A DNA stretch of 64,000 bases from Beaufortia kweichowensis (lineage: Eukaryota > Chordata > Actinopteri > Cypriniformes > Gastromyzontidae). Where the stretch lies: the NCBI GenBank assembly GCA_019155185.1, contig CM032802.1:10206501-10270500 (forward strand), in the 5' to 3' direction. Made by a program: the position numbers and the translations under genes. Below are positions 25,880-39,400 of the stretch, in pieces (within the stretch, counting starts at the first letter, position 1; each line of letters begins with the position of its first letter). The notes beneath the pieces were generated by a model that was given only the letters and a program-made list of their open reading frames with translations, did no database searches and was not told the DNA's origin.

Positions 25880-27422
25880 ATGCAGCGGCATTCTGATTTG
25901 GATTCCCAGCAAACAAATGGCTCAAAATTTCGTGTTGTGGTCGGATTAACTGGCAGTGTAGCTGCACTCAAAGCACCTTTGTTGGTGAAACAACTCCTTG
26001 AAATTCCAGAGGTAAGTGTTTTAGATAAGTAAGAAACTGGATAGGGTTCTTTGTCAGCACAACTTAACCTTACAGAATTTTCACTTCGTGCTTTTTTATT
26101 AGAACAAAACTTTTTAAACATTTAACAAACAATCATTTGCCGATCATCGCAACACCGCACGAAGTCAAACGCACATCTATCACATTTATCCACAAGAGGG
26201 GGCTCTGCGCCTAAACTAGGCACTAATTACATTTGTTAGTCATTAAAAAACTTTCTGCATGTTTAAAGTGCTAATATGGAATAATTTCTGTAACACATTA
26301 GTACATTATTTGTCTGGTACACATTAACAATGAAGGATTTGTAATTGTACAAAATTTGGGATCTTTTTCTAAGAGATATTTTGGATACCACATTTCTCCG
26401 CAACACTAAACATAAATGTTTATTGCTCTGTTCTTAAGGTCGATGTCCGAGTGGTCACCACAGACCACGCCACTCATTTTTATGACATCAATGAAGTCCC
26501 TGTCCGTGTATACACAGATAAAGATGAATGGGAGGTGTGTAAAGCTTAACTTTAAATACATGCCCTATTATTAATATATGACAGGTCAAAGAATAACAAG
26601 AATTTCCAACTTTGGAGTTATAGCAATACCAGATCGTTAAATAATTTCTCATAATGATATGAAGAATGCACCTTATAATTCTTTTGCTAGATGTGGACGA
26701 AGCGCTCTGACCCTGTGCTTCATATTGAACTTAGACGTTGGGCGGATCTTTTAGTTATTGCCCCTCTGGATGCCAACACGCTTGGCAAAATTGCTAGTGG
26801 GATCTGTGATAACCTTTTGGTAAGTATTAGAGATATAATAGTAAGTATTCTGTATAGGGTTTTGCATTTAGTGTATTCTTAAGAGACATACATGTGTATT
26901 GTTTGGCAGACATGTGTGGTGCGGGCCTGGGACACAAGCCGTCCTCTGCTCTTCTGTCCTGCTATGAACACAGCCATGTGGCAGCACCCTATCACTGCAC
27001 AGCAAGTGGCCACACTTAAAAGCTTTGGCTACACTGAGATCCCCTGTGTTGCCAAAAAGCTTGTCTGTGGAGATGAAGGTAACTTATCAGAAAGTGATAC
27101 CAGTGAAGTTTGCATAGATAAAGGAAACTAACTCTGACGAAGGACAAGAACTTCTCATCATATATGTGCAAAATCATTTAGACAGTATTTGTTAATTGAA
27201 GCTCATCAGTATGTTTAGGCTTTAATTTGTATATTCCCTGATTAAACAAATGTGTAATACATCTGTTAAATGATGACTTCTTTTTTTAAACTATGTCTTG
27301 TTTTGGTTCCCTAACATGTTTTTAAATACAGTCCTTGCATCCTCACAGGTAAAGGTGCCATGGCAGAGGTCTCAACTATTGTTGATACAGTCAAACAGTA
27401 TCTACAGAAACCTGCTGAATGA
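25880..27422 (+). CDS. ppcdc: Phosphopantothenoylcysteine decarboxylase
   Basis: Exons: 25880-26011, 26439-26534, 26691-26819, 26910-27078, 27349-27422, giving 199 residues (human about 204). The FMN enzyme decarboxylates 4'-phosphopantothenoylcysteine to 4'-phosphopantetheine in coenzyme A synthesis, in the cytosol. The Rossmann-like start GLTGSVAALKAPLLV binds the flavin phosphate. The catalytic His lies in TTDHATHF (about His57, equivalent to the human active-site His). The substrate-binding PAMNTAMW motif is intact, and the flexible-loop Cys is in LVCGDEG. All phases agree and no key residue is missing. It is divergent from hacd3. AATAAA at 27514-27519 would end the message. Confidence 0.97.
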
Positions 27423-27513
27423 TTTTAAACAAAACAAACTTATTTATGCACTCAAGTGTTGGTATGACATGTGCTCATTGTGTTTATTTTAGCCATTACA
27501 TGTTGCACATTTT

Positions 27514-27519
27514 AATAAA
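27514..27519 (+). terminator. Polyadenylation signal of ppcdc
   Basis: AATAAA lies 92 bases after the ppcdc stop codon, in AT-rich sequence. Confidence 0.6.
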
Positions 27520-27629
27520 TTAATATTTTCCTTTAAACTGAGTGTCAGTATTGTCTTTGAATTGTCTCATTGCCTTGAGATGTACAAAGGATTCATTTGA
27601 ATTGTAAACAACTTATAAGGAAATGGTTA

Positions 27630-27674
27630 TTCACTTTAAATAAAAGCATCTGCCAAGTGTATAAATGTAAATAT
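27630..27674 (+). mobile_element. 3' tail of a tRNA-derived SINE
   Basis: The stretch ACTTTAAATAAAAGCATCTG and the following CCAAGTGTATAAATGTAAAT resemble the conserved 3' end of the cyprinid HAmo-type SINE ('ggataaaagcgtctgccaaatgcataaatg'). The tRNA-like head is not recognisable, so this is a truncated copy. Confidence 0.55.
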
Positions 27675-29670
27675 AAAACTATAGTGTCTATACTAATATA
27701 AAGTCATAAAATATGTTTACACTGAGACCTTGTTATTGTAATGACATACAATTGATGTGAGATAAGATGTTGGATGAGATTTCTCTGGTCATGTGCGAGA
27801 ACTTTTGTGTCTCTACCTGTCTAAGCAGATGATGACTGGTAAACATATCTGACTTTAGAACAAAGTATCTGTGTCACTGTGTTTTAAAAGGACTGATAAC
27901 ATCCCGCTTATGTGTGTATAGAGATAAAACAGCTCATGTGAAAGTTTCTTCAAGTCTGTAGTAATAACATTAACACACATACTTATATACTTTTTAAATA
28001 CGTAAGCAATTGTTACAGGTAGTCAACCTTTGCTGTTTCGTGAATAGTTTTCATGCTTGAATTTTATTGTCTTGCTCAACCTAATCTCTCAAGCTTACTC
28101 TCAATATCTCAATAAAAAACAGTAGTGTTGTGTTTTCCCCTTTTGTTATTGTAAAGAAGACACTCTCAAGTCTTAGGTTTTGATGCCAGTTTGTCTGAGA
28201 CTAACAAAGCCAGCTGACTGCAGACTTGGCATTTAATTCCTCAAGTCCGCGTGTTCGTTTATTCAGGAAGGAAGATTAAAAAAATATCTTTAAAAGGATT
28301 TATTTTAACAATCAAAAGTATATTGAAGAATATCACACTTGAAGAAAATATGCAGAGCTCTGGGTTCAATTCTGTCCCTAATTATATAATCCTAGGAGTC
28401 CACCAATCGAGCAATACGACCGAATGAACCCCGTCTACCCCTTTAAAACCCAATTTTTATGGTCTCCTCTCCCCAAGGTTAGCAGGTGGCACCTCTCCAC
28501 CCTTCCGGTAGGCATCTTCTCATATTTGGTCACTGTTATCTTCTGCTTAGTCTGCAAAGATAGATCTTGGTCTGCACAAATTCAGGGTTAAGACACATAC
28601 TTGGAGTGCTTAGGGCACTTTGACCCAAGATGTAATACTCTATATATGGTTACACCGGTCCTTCTCTCCCCTTGGTAAATTTCCACTGGCAAGCATTTCA
28701 TACAAGCACACAAGACTATGAATATATAAGAGCGAATAATGATTAATATTGTTTTACTGATTAATGTTATTATAATGATTAATATCAACACCAGAATATA
28801 TGAGAACCATATAGTCAATGGTTATTAAAGACACAAGAATATATCAGAGTAGATAATGATTAATGTTGAACTCTGTAAAAGAAAGTTAAAACATTTATGA
28901 ATACTATTTCCCTTTACTGCCTGCTTATATATGCACATATCACCATTTAATAATATTAGTGGATCACGATTCCCACTATACAATTGCCTTAATGTCATTA
29001 CTGTACGTTTGTCATTATACAGGAAATTCCTTCCACCATATGGCCCAAATCATATGTGAGCACCTTCCACACTGTAAAACATATGCTTAGAAAAGGAGAA
29101 TAACTAAAATATATAATGGCATAATAATTTGTACACAAAAATGTTCACATACTTGATTCCTTTATGTTTTGGTTAATAAATGAGAGTTCATCCGATCTGA
29201 CACTTTAATATTCTTATCACGCATATTATTACAAATATTTGTTTTGTTCATTCACACCATTCGCATTTGTTTTGCAAAACAGCTGAGAGTTGTCATCAGA
29301 GGTATTCATTGTTGGGTTGTTCCCTGTTTGATGCTGTGACTTGTCCTCTTGTCATTGGCTGCCAAGCCAGAATTTAAAAGCAGACGCCCCAGCAGGACGG
29401 TAGATGTTTATCAGGCGTTGCTAGAAGGGAGTGACATCAAAGAACTGGGTATACTATGAAGGGAGGTTGCTATCTCTCTATGTACTGCACTAAATTAAAT
29501 TCAAAGATGTTTGATCGCATGCAGATTGAAGACAGCACTGATGCTCTTCTTTCATTCAAGGTCACATTACTAAAATTCTGTATGTGAAGGGATAACAAGA
29601 TATCAAAGCAAGATCAATTTACATCCCCCTTATTCCTTTAAGGATTTCAAGAGAAGAAGTTTGATCATAA

Positions 29671-30200
29671 TACTTTTTTTTTTTAAATATTATATTTATT
29701 GAAGTATTTTTTAGATTTACAGACAGGTGAACAGAACGATCACAAGACAGAAACAAACACGACTACTCACATAAGAAAAATATATATTAAAAAAATTTAA
29801 TTAAATAAAAACTCCTTCAATTACAATCATATTTGCAGTTAATGCCAATATGAGCCTAACAGAGGCACGGGAATCAAAACAGATAATTTGCCCAGCATGG
29901 AATGAATAGAGGTCAAATTAAAGACAGAGGTTAACGAAAATTACAATAAAATGACAACAGAAAAAAATGAAATATTAAGTTGTTTCATTATTGGTTTTTA
30001 ACAGGTGATTGAAAAGAGGCCTCATGCAGAGTGGAGGAGAGTTCTGATAACCAGATCTTCAATAGTGGCTTCGAATTTTTCTTCCACATGATCATAATAC
30101 ATTTTACAGCATTTTGAACATTGAATATATTGAGCCTTATATTCAACATATAAATAATAAAAAAGAGTTTCCATAAAAAAGCACAAAGGACCCGCAAGCT
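29671..30200 (-). mobile_element. Probable 5'-truncated LINE remnant
   Basis: Read on the minus strand, a 70-codon open frame (30197-29988) with a Trp/Lys/Leu-rich pattern (KPLLKIWLSELSSTLHEA) is followed by non-coding AT-rich sequence. It ends in an A tract, seen as T13-14 at about 29671-29684 on the plus strand. Open C-terminal coding piece, 3' UTR and poly(A) in that order is the outline of a truncated LINE insertion. The protein piece resembles C-terminal ends of fish L1-type ORF2 only weakly. Confidence 0.35.
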
Positions 30201-33200
30201 CGCTCAGGGCTCAGGTGTACCCCAGCAGATTGCTTGATGCTGGAGGTGTCAGTTAGGTTGAGTAAACACTTGTCACATTTCCTGCTTGTTGTCCTTTGGG
30301 AATGTCGACAGGCTCATGGTGCTGTTTCCCCAGGTAGCATGAAGGTAATACAGACATGGCTGATGTAACTCTACAGCCGAGTGAACTCATAGTAGCCACT
30401 AACACTAGGGCCTGGGGTGACAGGGTTTGTTTTAAAGATCATACATTATGAGAAAAAACATGCAAAACTACCTACTAGAATTTCACCTCTCTGCCAGTAA
30501 TAAAAAATAGCCTTTTCTCAGGAGCTCTCAATTTTATTCAAAGCAACTAATACTATAATAAATCATAAAAATATAAAAATAAAAAGTCATTTTTGAAAGA
30601 TGGCATCATTTGCTACCATAAGCATTGTTTTTGTTTTACAATCTATAGTTACAGTTTAGATCAACCTGATAAGTGTTGCATTTATTGACTTTTGTTTTAT
30701 TAAAGCTCTTTGTTTGCTTCCTAATACAAGGTATTTTGCATGTTTAACATTATAAACATTTGTTACTTCTCACCGAATAAATCGTTGCTTCATGTAAGCT
30801 AAAGTGTTGTAGCTGGCAGTATATGTTTAAGAAATGTTATTGTGATATCTATATAAATAAAAAGCTTTGCATAATAAAAGAGCTTGCAGTCACTTTGGCT
30901 ATTAGCTTGTCAACCAGATTGGCACTGAAATATGTTCTCGAATTTGACGTTGATCATGCATAACTAATGGCTTTGTTTTCATCTTCTGTTCTATAGAGAG
31001 AATGTACAAGACAATATATAAAAACTTCTGACATGCGGTAATTGGTTTTAACATGCAATGCTATGGTAACTGGAAACGCTTAGCTCTTGTGGGAATCCCA
31101 CTGAGACCCTGCTCTTCAGGAAAAGACAAAACCTTTGGGGAACATAGGGTCTTACAGAGGATACCAGCTTGTCTAGACCACGCAATTGCTATCTCAATGG
31201 GCTAACAATTAGGCACAATTGACAGATGTACTGTATTTACCACTATGCAACAACAACATGAAACACAAAGTGTCATAAAATGGACCGTAACATAGAAAAC
31301 AAAACTATGTTTATGTAAGTTACAATAGTGGCCACAGTAATGCAAAATCTGGTTCACTCTAGACCTGCAGTGACATAAACAAATTACATGGACTCTGCTA
31401 ATAAATTACCTAGTTCTGGCCTCCCATACCAATTATGGTCATCCATTAACTCCAGCAGGAAGACTAGGTTTAATAGACAATAAACATCTGTAGTACCGTA
31501 TCTCTGCCATCTGTTTTGTGTCAAAACTGAAATACAGAGATTTTGGGACAACACATCAGAATTGGACCCCTAACACTGACTATGGAATATCACTTTAGAG
31601 AGATTGTAAAAACCAGCTGGTTGTGTTTTGCACTACCATTAGAAAGAATTTAGGGAGGAGAAGGCGAAAACTAGAGATAAGAGGGGCCAAGGCCATAAAA
31701 CTGAGAAGGAAAAGGGGGGAAACACCTAGAGAGATAAGTATCGTAAATCTGTATAAAAGAGGATGCTAAGACTGATGCTCTCCTAACACTGCGCTGTAAT
31801 ACTGAAGCTGTTTTCTTTCATTTCACAGAGAATCTGTAGATCATTTGTATTCATGTCTCATTATAGCACTCCCTTAACGGTGCTGTGAAATAAAATGTCA
31901 TGTGCAATCTCACAGCAGAAGTAAATGGATAACTTATGTTTCTTATTTATGTCTACAAAGCAATAAATTTAGGCTTTCTCTATTTTTTTGGAAATGTTTC
32001 TGTTTCTTATCTTGGCCGAAAGACACCATGCTATTATTACCAAGAACGATTTTTTTGTACACTATAACTCCGTCTCAGAGCAATAAAACATCCTTGCATA
32101 CCAGTTACATTACGTCTAGTGTTACAGTATATGTCATTTAAATCCTCAGCTTACTACAGAATAAAAGAAACACATTCAATAATATATTTTTCCTTTACAA
32201 AAATCTAAAGGCTTCATCTTGCCTCCAGATTTTACACTCTTTCTAACTGCTCCAACATCCTGATAAGCAAGGAGCATTGCTGTAAACAGTAAAAGGGTAT
32301 TATCATTCCCACTAGCAATGTTTGGGTTACCTATCAGCTCTGTTAGTTCTAACAGGAGGTGATGGGCCGGTCATGATGTTCAGAAAGTTCCGCCATCACG
32401 TGCGTGAAAGGGTTGCAAGTTCAGATTTATGGTGATTGTCTGACACTTTGATCTTTTGGTTGCATCAGATTGAAAAACTTTCTTAAAGGGACAGAAGTGT
32501 CATTTCTGATGGTCATGGCGATAGTTCCTGATTTCCTGTTTCACAATGCTCTGAATGGATTGTGCAACTGCATTATTTTTGTATTAGATCCTTTTGTCGT
32601 GTTTTACTTCTCTTATATCTTTTATAGTTACATTTCATTAAGGTCAAGTTGATCTATTATACCTACATTTTCAAAGCATAGTGGCAACTTTAACATCTGT
32701 CTCTGGAAAGACAAATAGAGACAAAGGAACAAGGGACAAAATGGAATAAGTAACAAAATGCTGATGCTCAGAGTATACAATGTGTCTGTAGATCACTCTT
32801 ACTTGTACAAGAAATGACAAAGTCATTTAATTCTGCACTGCTATCATATGCATATACAGTATATGCTAAAAAATAATGTACTCAAATAGGATAAGCCTAA
32901 TCATAATGCAATTATCCCACACAAAAAAGTCTGCATATATTCTTTAAAATGTATGTTTTTTTATTAACTTTAATTTTCTGTATTGTACTCTTTTATGACC
33001 ATAAATAAAATGTTTAACTTATATTTTTTATATAGTCTAACTATGCTTGAGCCTTAATCAAAAAGATGACAGGAAAAAATAATGGTGGTGGGCTGATGAA
33101 GATGTACCTAGTAGAAAAAGTATAAACTTGGTGACTGTAAGATCATTGAACAGGGAGCAATGAATGAGATTTTCAGATATCTTAGCTTTGTTGACTTCAG

Positions 33201-33943
33201 TTTAATTGTTTGATCTACAAATACATTATGAAGAATAAATGAAACAGCAATTACAACATGATGGTGTTCAACACACCCCATAACACATAATTAAACATTT
33301 ATAATTGCACATTAAGTATGTTATTCACTGCATTTGTCAGATAAACTGTCATGCCTAGTTGACATAATGTGTGATAGCACTTTTTAAATTACTTTAATTA
33401 CTAGTTTTTGTGTCTGTTGGTTGTTTTCCATGTCAAAAAAAAGTTCAGTTAACCAAACAACCACAATGAGATACTGGGTCTTGTCATGAGTTTGTTTATT
33501 TTGTTTTAAACTCACAGTTGATAAATGTTCCACTCAGACATGAACCTATGGGCATTTAAAATACGGCAAACCACATTTCCTGTCCCCTCTGCATGTTCTA
33601 GATAGACGCAGACAGATTTAGTTTTGTTGTGTTTTTGTCTCATAGACACAAATGTGTCCAAAAGTGTGAGACCACACTGAATATCCTAAATTGGAATCTT
33701 GGATAATCTTGGTAATAGTCAAACGTAAAATAAAAGTATAAGCAAAATTAAGAAGAGGTATTTAAAATTCAGCGCTATTTCAAAATCACAAACAGTAACT
33801 CCTGTATATAAAAAGTATTAAAAAAATATTTTTTTATTTTAATGAGTGAGCAACTAATTCAGATTTTGTGGACATAAATGGCTGGACCATTCTTTATCTA
33901 CGTTGCAATAGCATCCAAACCACATGCAAGTTTTATACACACA

Positions 33944-34155
33944 CACTTTATAAAAGGGTGTGTTGTTTTTTAACACATTTTTTCGTGTTATGCTGTTTAA
34001 CACATTATGTGTCATTTTGTGTTAAATACATGAAAGGGACAACACATGGAGTTGAAAGTAACACAAGTTGAGTTAAAAGTAACACAAAACGTGCTGTCTT
34101 TAACTTAACACAAAGATGTGTCTAGTAAGGGACAACACATTTGTTTTTAGAGTGC
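33944..34155. mobile_element. Palindromic MITE rich in TTAACACA motifs
   Basis: The ends are imperfect inverted repeats: CACTTTATAAAAGGGTGTGT on the left, and the complement of ACACATTTGTTTTTAGAGTG on the right. The interior contains many copies of TAACACA/TGTGTTA in both orientations, so the whole element could fold into a hairpin. No protein is encoded. Such elements are frequent in fish genomes. Confidence 0.6.
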
Positions 34156-34329
34156 AGAGTTGAATTTTCTGTATGGTTAAAAATATAATTGATATCCCTC
34201 TAGTGAATTTTGGCAATTTTCACCACCGCATACCTATATGTTTTAATTGCTAAACTGCAACCCTCACTTAACCAAAAACTGATTTATTCGTGTGCTGTTG
34301 AATATAAAAGGACGTCTGTATTTTAAGTT

Positions 34330-34606
34330 GAAGATGGAGCACCCGTGTGATGAAGTCCCGCCCTCTTTGTTTGGTCGCCTTCCGATTGGCTAAATGTTTT
34401 GCCACCGACATACTTCGACTGGCAGCACCAAACAACCTTTCTGAAAAGAAGCAGCACACGGTCACTGTGGTTCGTGCACGCGTGGGCTGGATATGCATGC
34501 TCTGTGCTCTTCATTACAATACTTCATACGCTCCCAAAGCTTTTGGATCATACTTTTGTCATGGATTGATGCGACGGGAATACAGATAGGAATTTCAGGG
34601 CACGAG
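34330..34606 (+). promoter_or_regulatory. Probable promoter and non-coding first exon of the C15orf39 homologue
   Basis: GC content rises around 34330-34620, with several CpGs (for example GTGCACGCGTGGGC). A strong donor GCACGAG|GTGAGTG ends at 34606. The next good acceptor in the same direction is TTTTATAG at 36430-36437, before the large coding exon. No in-frame ATG in this exon reads through into that exon, so it would be 5' UTR. The 5' limit is a guess. The intron 34607-36437 holds nothing coding that I recognise. Confidence 0.5.
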
Positions 34607-36474
34607 GTGAGTGTTTCCGCAAGTCGCATTAGAAAATGTTTAAAAAGTGACCTGACATCAGCCTTAACGTTGATGTCGTCTTGTTTGACACCGATTAACG
34701 CAGCGATGAAAGCTGACGGGTTTGTAATTTGTCACTGGGCTATGAGACCACGTGAGACCAGTTGCCGCTTGTCATGTATTGTAGTTTATGATTAAGACTT
34801 AGTTCAAAGTATGTCTTTTAAAATGCACGTTGGATGACGATTTGTCATCTAAATGTCGGTTTGATCGCATTTCAGCGTCTTATAAATGAGGTTAGTTGAG
34901 CTGAATGTTGACGGAAGTTTACCAAAACAGCCGAAAAGCCTGTCTTCTTACCACATATTTGCATGAATAAATTTGCATGTCATACGTCCTTTTCGCGAGT
35001 TTGTCATTCAGGAAGAAGATGCGCGCGTTAAACCGTTTGTTTTTAAATCTAAACTATATAGTTTTTCTTTCACACTTGATGTGATGGAGAAAACACCTAT
35101 GATGGTTAAAGAGGCTAGTTTTTGACACACAATCGTAAAATGCTGAAAGATGGTAAGAGTTATTTCATCACTTTGAGACCTCTGGGTGGCCTCACCAGGG
35201 GACTGTCTCCACCACTGAAATCCCAGCTTCACTGTCATTTCAACCCGCGCGTGTTACCCTCCTGTGAGCATCATTATGCTCTCTGTGCTCTTAAGGGAAC
35301 ATCGCTTGAGAGAATGAGTGCACCAACACTCCTCTGTGAACATCTTTTAAATACTACAGATACTGTATGCTTGATAAACATCATCTAGAAACAAGAATGA
35401 AACGTTTTCAAGTAAGTTCCGTAATTTATTTTTTTAGTATAGAATAGAAAGCCTGTATAATAACATTGATGAAATAGCTTTAGTTATTAAAATATAATAA
35501 TAGCCAAAAACATTTGTTGCATTATATGTGATCCAAGATAATGTCACATAATCTAATATTGGGATTAGGAGCATTACATTGTGCTTGCAATCACTGATTT
35601 CACTATAATTTCAATCTTTAACATGGCCTTACTCGGTCATTATAAAAGTTACACAAAAAGGTCATTTAATAATTGATTACATTATGTACTGTAAAATGTT
35701 TTTTTTTGTAGAATACTATAAATCACAAAAAATGACTTTAGCAGTGTTTTTACCGGCAGGGTCCTGTATTTATCCTAATTGAACCCAAAGTGCATTTGAC
35801 AGTTTGATATCTTGCATTTATGTGTGCAAAACTGCAAACCACTCTTGCACACAAAGGAAGTTAGGTGCACCCCCGAAAGGTGCACAGAAAGGTGTGCCAT
35901 TTTTTTTTTCTTTTTGTGGTTACTAGTCACACATGTTTGAAGAAGCCTGCCAACCTGACATTTGTGGAAAGATGTGTAAAAATAATTTAATAGCAGGCAT
36001 GATGTGTGAAAACCACAGAAAGGAAGGTACTGCTGATTAGGTTTATAAACCACAAAGTTAGCTAGGTGACTGTATAAATATTCAACCTTACTATGAAAAA
36101 TAAAGTTTTTATTAAAGATTTTCATCATACTGATAGCTCAGATGTCAATATTTGGTGGTGAGTTCTCTCTCAAAGTTTTAAGCATTTTTTATATTTAAAG
36201 CATGGTTTTTCAGAATTAAAAATAAACAGTGCTTTAGTAAACAGATATAAACAGATGGTTTAATATATTGGTAGAGAAAGTTTTGTGAAATGTTTTGACT
36301 AAAAATGTCATGTCCATAATGCTGAAATTGCCTGTATTTAATATATCTGTGCAGCATGAATATTTTTCTTATCATTAAAAAACAAAACCATTGCAAATCT
36401 TGAATATTGATGATTTTCTTCTCATTTTCTTTTATAGCTATGATTCAAATGGGCCAACCCAGAGCCGGGACTGT

Positions 36475-39400
36475 ATGATGAGCAGCAACCAGGGACGGAG
36501 CTTGATCAACCCTCTAGTTCAAAGTAAGATGGAAGGATCAATCGGCACTGCGGTCCCTCCTGCTCTCCCCAAAGCAGACAGCCTGCCACACTATTCCCAT
36601 GACAGGGGCTACTTCTCTTACTCTCTCAGTGGACAAGATGCTCTTGACTTTAATTCTCTATGGGATTCTACTAAAACCTGCATAAGAAATAGATCAAGCC
36701 CAGGGATTCACCCATCAACCACCGAGGGGTCAATTCCAGGTATTTACAGGCCTGAAAATATATCTTTCCCTGTAGATGGTGGTGGCCGCCCTTCTGGACC
36801 GCAAGAGTTGGCAGTGAAGCAAAGGTTGGCGTATTATGCCAGCAGTCCAAGACATCATAGTCCCAGAGCTGCTGGGGTCATCTCACCAGCGAGCCACGTT
36901 GTAGGATCAGGAATATCTTCATCAACAGATGCAGAGGGCTGTGTCGGATTGGCTGTTCCAAAACCTGTGTACGGTCATAGTCCCTGTTGTGCTGAGCGTG
37001 GATGCACTTCGGCCCATAACTATAGTGTGGAACACGGGCCGCATAGTATGTCCCCCCGTGTATATGAGGACGAGTGGGCTACACATTTTAGTCGCTTGGC
37101 TTACCTGCATAAAAAGGGCCAGGAGGCGTTGGCGCATCAGAGGGCTTTGCAGTTAGAGCGTGGTGCGGAGGGAATACCTTTAAATGATGGAAAGACTGAG
37201 GGTTACCATGGTATCAGATCAAACGTCCCTGGGAGATCACTTCCTTTAATGGAGCCAAGCAACAGCAGCTATACTTATAACACTGCACATCCATTTATTG
37301 GTTCCAGATCGGAGTACTGTCAGCGTGCCCCAATCCCCCTACAAATACACAGAGGTCTCCCCACTGCGTATGACCCAAGGACATTGACGCACCATGGCTT
37401 TCCTTCAAAGGTATATCAGGATCGTCCTCACATTCCTAAATACACACAGATACCTCCATGTTCAAGCATCTACTACCCTCAGAGCCACACTGAGGCTTAT
37501 CGACCTGATCCCAATGTTATTACAGACGAGCATGCTCAGCATCATCACATGGCTCAGTTTCATTCCCCCCGACCTGATTTTACTAACATGTCAGCCTCTT
37601 GCTCTGTTGTATCTCCACATCATCCAATGATCACAAAATTTCCTTACCATCCATATAGTGTCCACCACGAGAGGCCACCTCTACCCATACATCAATCTGA
37701 GCGACCGCTTGATTTCTCCCTACGAAGGGTGCAGACACCTGACTCCCCTCGGGAGCTTTCAAGACCGTCTGGAACTCCTGGGGCTTTCCACCCCACACCG
37801 GCCCACTACAGATGTCTTCATAACACAGCTGCTGAGAAATCTTTTGACCGCTGTGAAGTGACTGCAACCGGTCATTGTGTTTTAGATTCACCCAGTAAAG
37901 ATTCTCTATCTAAAAGACATAGAGACGAAGGTGATAATGGTATTGAAGTTGATGTACCCAGTAAAAAGCATAAGGTTGAGCAGACAGATGAGCGTCAGTC
38001 ACCATCCTGCCCACCAATGCCAGTCATTAATAAAGTTTTTAGTTTGGCTCCTTATAAAATCTATTTTGAAGCCACAGGTATGTTGCCTCCACCAGGGAGT
38101 CCGCGGCCACAGCCTGAGTCAACGCGGCTTAAACAAGAACTAGATATTCAAAGTAGTAATCTAGAAGCAAATTCAGGTGAAAATGACCTCAGCCCCAAAC
38201 AAGAAGCGTCACCAGCTAACAGTAACAGTCCGATTGAAATGCAAGAGATGGTAAAAATCAAAAAAGAAAAGTTGGATCCAGATGAAATAGCTTATCAGTC
38301 GGAAATGAGAGTGTGCGTCATCGAGGAGGTGAATCACAGTTCTTCGGTCAAAGAAGAGCAAAAGGAGTTGGACTCGGTTATGTCTGGCACTGAGCCTAAC
38401 CACATTGTGATAAAGAGCGACCAGGAAGAAGACAGCAATCCACCCTTAGAAGAAAAATCTGAATCTTGTAAGACAGAGAATTCTCTGAAAGACTGTGCAA
38501 GTGTGGAGTCTGTTGAAGTTCCTATGTTGCCACCTCCATTAACTAAATTCTCCCTCAGTAAAATCCCACCTCATTGCCTTAAGTTGTCTAATTATAAGAT
38601 AGTCATCCCTGAAGTCCTAAAAGCTCCAGCAGTCCAACCTCTTGAGGTTCCTCAATCTCCAGTAGAGCCAAAGCCTACCATTAGCAGCAGTAAACAAGCC
38701 CGTCACCAATTTATGGAGCTTCACCAGTTCCTCTGTAGACTTATATACAGCTCTGTTACTCATACCCACTGTCAAGAGCTCAGGGATTGGTTATCCAAAC
38801 TGGACCTTCGAGAGTCGGCCTCTCATCCCAGCAAAGCCCAGAAAGTATCTTGCCTCTTAGGGTCGAAAATAAGGGAAGTATGGTTGAAAAATGAGGAGAT
38901 GGTGATGGCTCTTCAGAAAGTTGTCAGTCAGCTTCAGAAGTACATCGAGAATCGTGAATGTCCCTTTCCTCATGTCATGAGAGCAGGCACTGTGTTCGTT
39001 CCCATGCTGGTGGTGAAAGAGGTGCTGTTTCCTCAAGTTCAGGGGAACTTCATAGACCAGGTTCTCCAGGAGCATCGGGTGGAGCTCAGGCCCACCACCC
39101 TTACAGAAGAGAGACAGCTGACTCAACTCCACAGAAAAGCTTTTTCCTCGAAACTCCGGAGGCTGTTGTCCCTTAAACATCTGCCAGATATTTACCCTGA
39201 TGTACTGAATCTTCTCTACTATGCCAATGTCTGCAAGGTTCTTGGTAAGTGCTACATAGTTCCTCTTTATTTTTAGCCTTTACTTCTTGATGCAAAATGT
39301 GGTCCTATAAAGCAATGTCTGTACTTTTTCTCACATTTCTAGCCTTTATGTATACATTTTCTACAAAAGAACTGGTTACACACATACCATGGTATATTCA

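Larger units (their letters stand above)
27675..34257. other. Gene desert between ppcdc and the C15orf39 homologue
   Basis: About 6.6 kb of AT-rich DNA in which no open frame longer than about 80 codons occurs and none resembles a known cellular protein. It holds a probable LINE remnant (29671-30200), a palindromic MITE (33944-34155), a Tc1-like fragment near 33650 and a possible LTR-like segment near 31750-31895. I see no exon with convincing splice sites and conserved coding content. Confidence 0.6.

Noticed and set aside
34347..34795. Open frames around the candidate first exon of the C15orf39 homologue
   Set aside because: None continues in phase into the 36438 exon; they reflect the GC-rich promoter.
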